Below are positions 60,781 to 64,000 of a DNA stretch of 64,000 nucleotides, piece after piece (within the stretch, counting starts at the first letter, position 1; each line of letters starts with the position of its first letter). The position numbers were made by a program, and so were the translations under genes. The notes below the pieces were generated by a model. The model was given only the letters and a program-made list of their open reading frames with translations, searched no databases and was not told the DNA's origin. The DNA is from Dysgonamonadaceae bacterium (GTDB lineage: Bacteria > Bacteroidota > Bacteroidia > Bacteroidales > Dysgonomonadaceae), in assembly GCA_031254645.1 (NCBI GenBank), contig JAIRUA010000012.1:266839-330838 (forward strand), written 5' to 3'.

Positions 60781-61811
60781 CAATTTTCTTCTTCTTCTTT
60801 CTTCTCTTTTTCTATCGGGTCTGCTTCTCTTGTTTGATTGACAAAGAAATAAGCGTTCATCAAACTTAAATCGTTTTCGTCTATATATGGTTTGTATTTC
60901 GCGAATTTCACCAAATCGGAAGTCGAAAGAATTTGTTTCAAATTTTCGCACACCGAATCAGTTTCTGCTAATTTTTCGATTTCGTTCATAATTTCGCCCG
61001 AAGTCATTTCCAAAGCGTTTACGCCATAACGTTCAGACATATAGATACGAAGAATATCGGTAAGTTTGGTATAAAACTCTTTTTCGCGTCCTTGTTGCCA
61101 CACTTTTTCGGCTTTCAGTTTGTCAATTTCCCGAATAGCAAGCACGTGTGGCGGAATAACAATCGGCGGCGTGAAGAAATATCCCTTGTTTTTCTTCCTT
61201 AAATAGAGATAGAAAAGTCCGCCTAAAATGGCGGCAAGGAGCAAAACGCCCAAGAAAATCCACAAAATCCACAGCCAGTCTGTCCATACGAATGGTGCTT
61301 TGTGAATTGGTTTTAAGTCGTTGATTTCTAATTGTTCAAAATCGAGTGTGGAAGTTTGTCCGGTGTTTATTCTTTCAATTTCTGTCAACGTTCTTTCTGT
61401 CAGTTCGGGCGAATCGACTTTGAAACCGAACGAGTTAGAAAAAATTGTATCTTTTCCGTCGGAAATCGGCATAAACGGTACATAATATAAAGTGGAGTCA
61501 AACGATGTGATGACGTAATGGAAATTGATGGTCATCACACTGTTTTCAATCGTTGTATCGGGCGGAAGCATTCCGAGCACTTCGATGCCGGGAATGAGTT
61601 CGTTTTCGTATTCGGGAAATAAAATGCTCGTGCCTTCCGGTGCGATAACTCGCAGTGTAACAAGCGCGTGCTCGCCAATCAAGATTTCTGCAGGCTCAAC
61701 AGTAGCGTGCGCTGATGTGCGTTGCGCGGATACCGAAACAGCGGAAACAAGAAACAGCAAAACGAAAATTGTCTTGCCCACATTACACAAATATGTTTTA
61801 TAATTAATCAT
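60780..61811 (-). CDS. BatD-like single-pass membrane protein of the Bat operon
   Basis: A 343-residue protein: signal peptide (about 1-30, ends SVSAQ), a beta-rich periplasmic domain (about 32-180), one membrane helix (about 188-212) and a cytoplasmic helical domain (REIDKLKAEKVWQQGREKEFYTKLTDILRIYMSERYG, in parts) ending in an acidic EKEKKEEEEN tail. The cytoplasmic part resembles the equivalent domain of BatD and of DUF4381 proteins. It lies between the DUF58 and batA genes, the usual place of an unnamed Bat-operon gene. Confidence 0.75.
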   Translation of the reverse strand: MINYKTYLCNVGKTIFVLLFLVSAVSVSAQRTSAHATVEPAEILIGEHALVTLRVIAPEGTSILFPEYENELIPGIEVLGMLPPDTTIENSVMTINFHYVITSFDSTLYYVPFMPISDGKDTIFSNSFGFKVDSPELTERTLTEIERINTGQTSTLDFEQLEINDLKPIHKAPFVWTDWLWILWIFLGVLLLAAILGGLFYLYLRKKNKGYFFTPPIVIPPHVLAIREIDKLKAEKVWQQGREKEFYTKLTDILRIYMSERYGVNALEMTSGEIMNEIEKLAETDSVCENLKQILSTSDLVKFAKYKPYIDENDLSLMNAYFFVNQTREADPIEKEKKEEEEN

Positions 61812-61825
61812 TAACCACTAAAAAA

Positions 61826-62695
61826 TTATCTTCTTTGTTGAAAAAGTTGAAGCAACGAGCGTACATAATCATCTTCGGTAGAGACCGATACATTATCGAC
61901 ACCGCTTTGACGGAATGTATTTGTCATTTCCGCCTGACGTTTTTTCCACCATGCGCCATACGTGTTACGCACTTTTTTTGATGATGTATCAATCCAACGT
62001 TCTTTACCTGTTTCGGGATCTCGTACTTTCATCAACCCAATGGGTTTCAGCTCTGTACTTAGTTTGTCATATACTTGAATCGCAACGATATCATGTTTTC
62101 GATTTCCGATTTGTAACGCTGTTTTATAATCATCCGCATCAATAAAATCGGATAGAAGAAATGCCGTGCAGCGCTTTTTAATGGCGTTCGTCATATGTCG
62201 AAGTGCCAAATTGATGTCTGTCCCGATGCTTTCGGGTTTGAAGTCCAAAATTTCGCGAATGATAAACAAGATATGCTTTTTCCCTTTTTTCGGCGGAATA
62301 AATTTTTCTGTTTTATCGGAAAAGAAAATCACACCGATTTTATCGTTATTTTGAATGGCGGAAAATGCTAATGTTGCAGCAATTTCGGCAACCACATCGC
62401 GTTTTGTAACCGTTTTCGAGCCAAAATCCAAACTTCCAGACACGTCAATCAGCAGCATTACAGTGAGTTCACGCTCTTCTTCAAACACTTTCACATAGGG
62501 ACGATTGTAGCGTGCGGTTACGTTCCAGTCAATATCGCGCATATCATCGCCGTATTGATATTCACGAACTTCCGAAAAAGCCATGCCACGCCCTTTAAAC
62601 GCAGAATGGTACTCGCCTGCGAAGATATTTCGCGACAAACCACGCGCTTTGATTTCGATGTGTCGTACTTTTTTGAGTAAGTCCGTTGCTTCCAT
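61826..62695 (-). CDS. DUF58 domain protein (VWA-like) of the Bat operon
   Basis: A 289-residue soluble protein. The DUF58 signature is GMAFSEVREYQYGDDMRDIDWNVTAR (read in parts, about 35-62), followed by a VWA-like core with MLLIDVSGSLDFG (DxSxS). DUF58 proteins are almost always encoded beside MoxR ATPases and are thought to be their partners. It lies directly downstream of moxR and 15 bases before the BatD-like gene. Confidence 0.9.
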   Translation of the reverse strand: MEATDLLKKVRHIEIKARGLSRNIFAGEYHSAFKGRGMAFSEVREYQYGDDMRDIDWNVTARYNRPYVKVFEEERELTVMLLIDVSGSLDFGSKTVTKRDVVAEIAATLAFSAIQNNDKIGVIFFSDKTEKFIPPKKGKKHILFIIREILDFKPESIGTDINLALRHMTNAIKKRCTAFLLSDFIDADDYKTALQIGNRKHDIVAIQVYDKLSTELKPIGLMKVRDPETGKERWIDTSSKKVRNTYGAWWKKRQAEMTNTFRQSGVDNVSVSTEDDYVRSLLQLFQQRR

Positions 62696-62699
62696 TTTT

Positions 62700-62786
62700 T
62701 GTAGTTTTATAGTTCTTAGTTTTATAGTTCGATAGTTAACAGCCTGCGGCTATAAAACTATCAACTATTAACTATCAAACTACTAA
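62700..62786. repeat. Intergenic palindromic repeat (TTTTATAGTTCTTAG family)
   Basis: TAGTTTTATAGTTCTTAGTTTTATAGTTCGATAGTTAACAG is mirrored by CTATAAAACTATCAACTATTAACTATCAAACTACTA; the centre CAGCCTGCGGCTATA forms a short GC hairpin. On the minus strand it abuts the moxR stop (TAG, 62783-62785). Confidence 0.8.
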
Positions 62787-63778
62787 GGGACTTCCACCTT
62801 ATTAAGTATTTCACTAATAATTTCTTCCGATGTCATATTATTCGCTTCGGCTTCATACGTGAGACCGATACGATGACGAAGCACATCGTGACATACAGCG
62901 CGAATATCTTCGGGAATCACGTATCCGCGGCGTTTGATAAACGCATAAGCGCGTGCGGCAAGCGCCAAATTGATGGAAGCGCGCGGCGAGGCGCCGAATC
63001 CAATCATCTCTTTGAGATTTGCCATTCCGAATTGTTCGGGAAAACGTGTGGCGAAAACAATATCTACGATGTATTTACCGATTTTTTCATCGATATACAC
63101 TTCGCGTACCACTTCACGTGCAGCCAAAACTTCTGCCGTTGAAACTACAGGGCGGTCAATGGTTATGGGTGTGAATATATTTTGTTGAATAATTTGTCTT
63201 TCTTCCTCTTTTGTGGGATAATTGATAACCACTTTCAACATAAATCGATCGACTTGCGCTTCGGGAAGCGGATATGTACCTTCCTGTTCGATAGGGTTTT
63301 GTGTTGCCATTACGAGGAACGGCACGGGCAATTTGTATGTTTGTTCGCCGATGGTAACTTGACGCTCCTGCATCGCTTCGAGTAGTGCACTTTGCACTTT
63401 AGCGGGCGCACGGTTGATTTCGTCTGCCAATACGAAGTTGGCGAAAATTGGTCCGTGTTTCACTTGAAACTCTTCGTTGCGCTGACTGTAAATCATTGTT
63501 CCGATAACGTCGGCAGGCAATAAATCGGGTGTAAATTGTATGCGACTGTAATCTGCATCAATCAATTGAGCCAGCGTTTTAATCGCTAATGTTTTCGCCA
63601 ATCCGGGTACACCTTCGAGCAAAATGTGTCCGTCGGACAATAATCCGATTAGAAGTGATTCTATAAGATGCTTTTGACCTACAATCACTTTGTTCATTCC
63701 CGAAACCAGTGTTTGAACGAATGCGCTCTTTTGTTCTATTCGTTCGTTTAATTCTTTGATATCAACTACTTGGCTCAT
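62783..63778 (-). CDS. moxR: MoxR-family AAA+ ATPase
   Basis: A 331-residue AAA+ ATPase. Walker A is GVPGLAKTLA near residue 56, Walker B NFVLADEINRA near 118, followed by ATQNPIEQEGTYPLPEAQVDRF with sensor 1 and the arginine region. The C-terminal lid has GASPRASINLALAARAYA. MoxR ATPases act with VWA proteins as chaperone-like pairs, and here it leads the Bat operon. A TATTTTTG promoter element lies 42 bases upstream. Confidence 0.95.
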   Translation of the reverse strand: MSQVVDIKELNERIEQKSAFVQTLVSGMNKVIVGQKHLIESLLIGLLSDGHILLEGVPGLAKTLAIKTLAQLIDADYSRIQFTPDLLPADVIGTMIYSQRNEEFQVKHGPIFANFVLADEINRAPAKVQSALLEAMQERQVTIGEQTYKLPVPFLVMATQNPIEQEGTYPLPEAQVDRFMLKVVINYPTKEEERQIIQQNIFTPITIDRPVVSTAEVLAAREVVREVYIDEKIGKYIVDIVFATRFPEQFGMANLKEMIGFGASPRASINLALAARAYAFIKRRGYVIPEDIRAVCHDVLRHRIGLTYEAEANNMTSEEIISEILNKVEVP

Positions 63779-63819
63779 ATTTTTTGATTATTAAAGTTCG
63801 ATGTCTGTTTTATGAAACA

Positions 63820-63827
63820 CAAAAATA
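63820..63827 (-). promoter_or_regulatory. -7 promoter element of the Bat operon
   Basis: TATTTTTG on the minus strand (TAnnTTTG), 42 bases before the moxR ATG. No clear -33 box. Confidence 0.45.
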
Positions 63828-63884
63828 GAATTGTTAAATTGATTTGGGGGTATTTTGGCGGTTAAAAATGTTTAAGAACGTCAT

Positions 63885-63947
63885 TGCGGGCTTGACCCGC
63901 AATCTCTTTGTTTTTTTTTGGGGGGGGGGTTGTGGGTCAAGCCCGCA
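63885..63947. repeat. Palindromic repeat with T9-G10 loop at the window edge
   Basis: TGCGGGCTTGACCC (63885-63898) pairs perfectly with GGGTCAAGCCCGCA (63934-63947). The loop contains nine T followed by ten G, which may be an assembly or sequencing artefact. CGTCATTGCGGGCTTGACCCGC is a dispersed-repeat type sequence. Nothing coding is seen from 63779 to 64000. Confidence 0.7.
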
Positions 63948-64000
63948 AAGGCGCGCCCCTAATTTATTTAACACGGTGGTTTTTTTCTAAGGATCGGTAA

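Noticed and set aside
1..64000. CRISPR arrays, tRNA or rRNA genes, prophage or transposase genes
   Set aside because: No regularly spaced repeats, no cloverleaf or rRNA sequence, and no integrase, transposase or phage structural gene was recognised on either strand.

Overview
The window is about 40% GC and reads as a chromosome segment from a member of the Bacteroidota, most likely the order Bacteroidales. Supporting signs are TAnnTTTG promoter elements, a lysS / gpsA / pgi neighbourhood, DUF4494 and DUF4476 proteins, a fused SpmAB protein, a DUF2007-USP protein and a complete Bat (aerotolerance) operon. I saw no tRNA, rRNA, CRISPR array or recognisable transposase.

Layout. 1-1.4 kb: the tail of an unknown gene, a Bor-like lipoprotein, a strong candidate 6S-like RNA on the minus strand, and a toxin-antitoxin pair whose toxin is frameshifted. 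1.5-8.1 kb (minus strand): deoC, a MazG-like pyrophosphohydrolase, dtd, uvrC, a GxxExxY gene bracketed by repeats, apt and mnmG, with a parS-like site beside mnmG. 8.2-9.5 kb: a GHKL-ATPase / STAS-like pair. 9.5-15.2 kb (minus strand): methyltransferase, EEP phosphohydrolase, duplicated DUF4476 protein, ybeY, spmAB, yggS, DUF4494. 15.4-17.1 kb: lysS.

17.6-40.9 kb (plus strand) is the outstanding region: an iterative type I polyketide / PUFA-synthase-like cluster of four megasynthase genes and a type II thioesterase, followed by two MacB/FtsX-type permeases, an HlyD adaptor and a TolC channel. In total it encodes 4 KS, 2 AT, 3 tandem ACP, 1 KR, 2 DH, 1 PfaD-like enoyl reductase (plus a degenerate copy) and 1 fused phosphopantetheinyl transferase (plus a decayed copy). 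It looks like a self-activating, self-exporting lipid or polyene pathway, built by two tandem duplications and inserted between lysS and gpsA. No ABC ATPase is encoded with the permeases. The closest functional analogy I can offer is heterocyst-glycolipid synthesis plus DevBCA-TolC export; the product cannot be read from sequence.

41-50.8 kb (plus strand): gpsA, pgi, a HAD phosphatase, a membrane protein, a stand-alone nitronate monooxygenase/FabK-like enzyme, nadE, maf, aspartate kinase and a small outer-membrane protein. 50.9-63.8 kb (minus strand): dnaJ, grpE, a universal stress protein, an HTH protein, and the Bat operon (moxR, DUF58, a BatD-like membrane protein, batA, batB, batC and a batD-batE fusion) ending in a PAP2 phosphatase.

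Many intergenic gaps hold short palindromic repeats of several unrelated families. They sit directly against stop codons and sometimes supply the stop itself.
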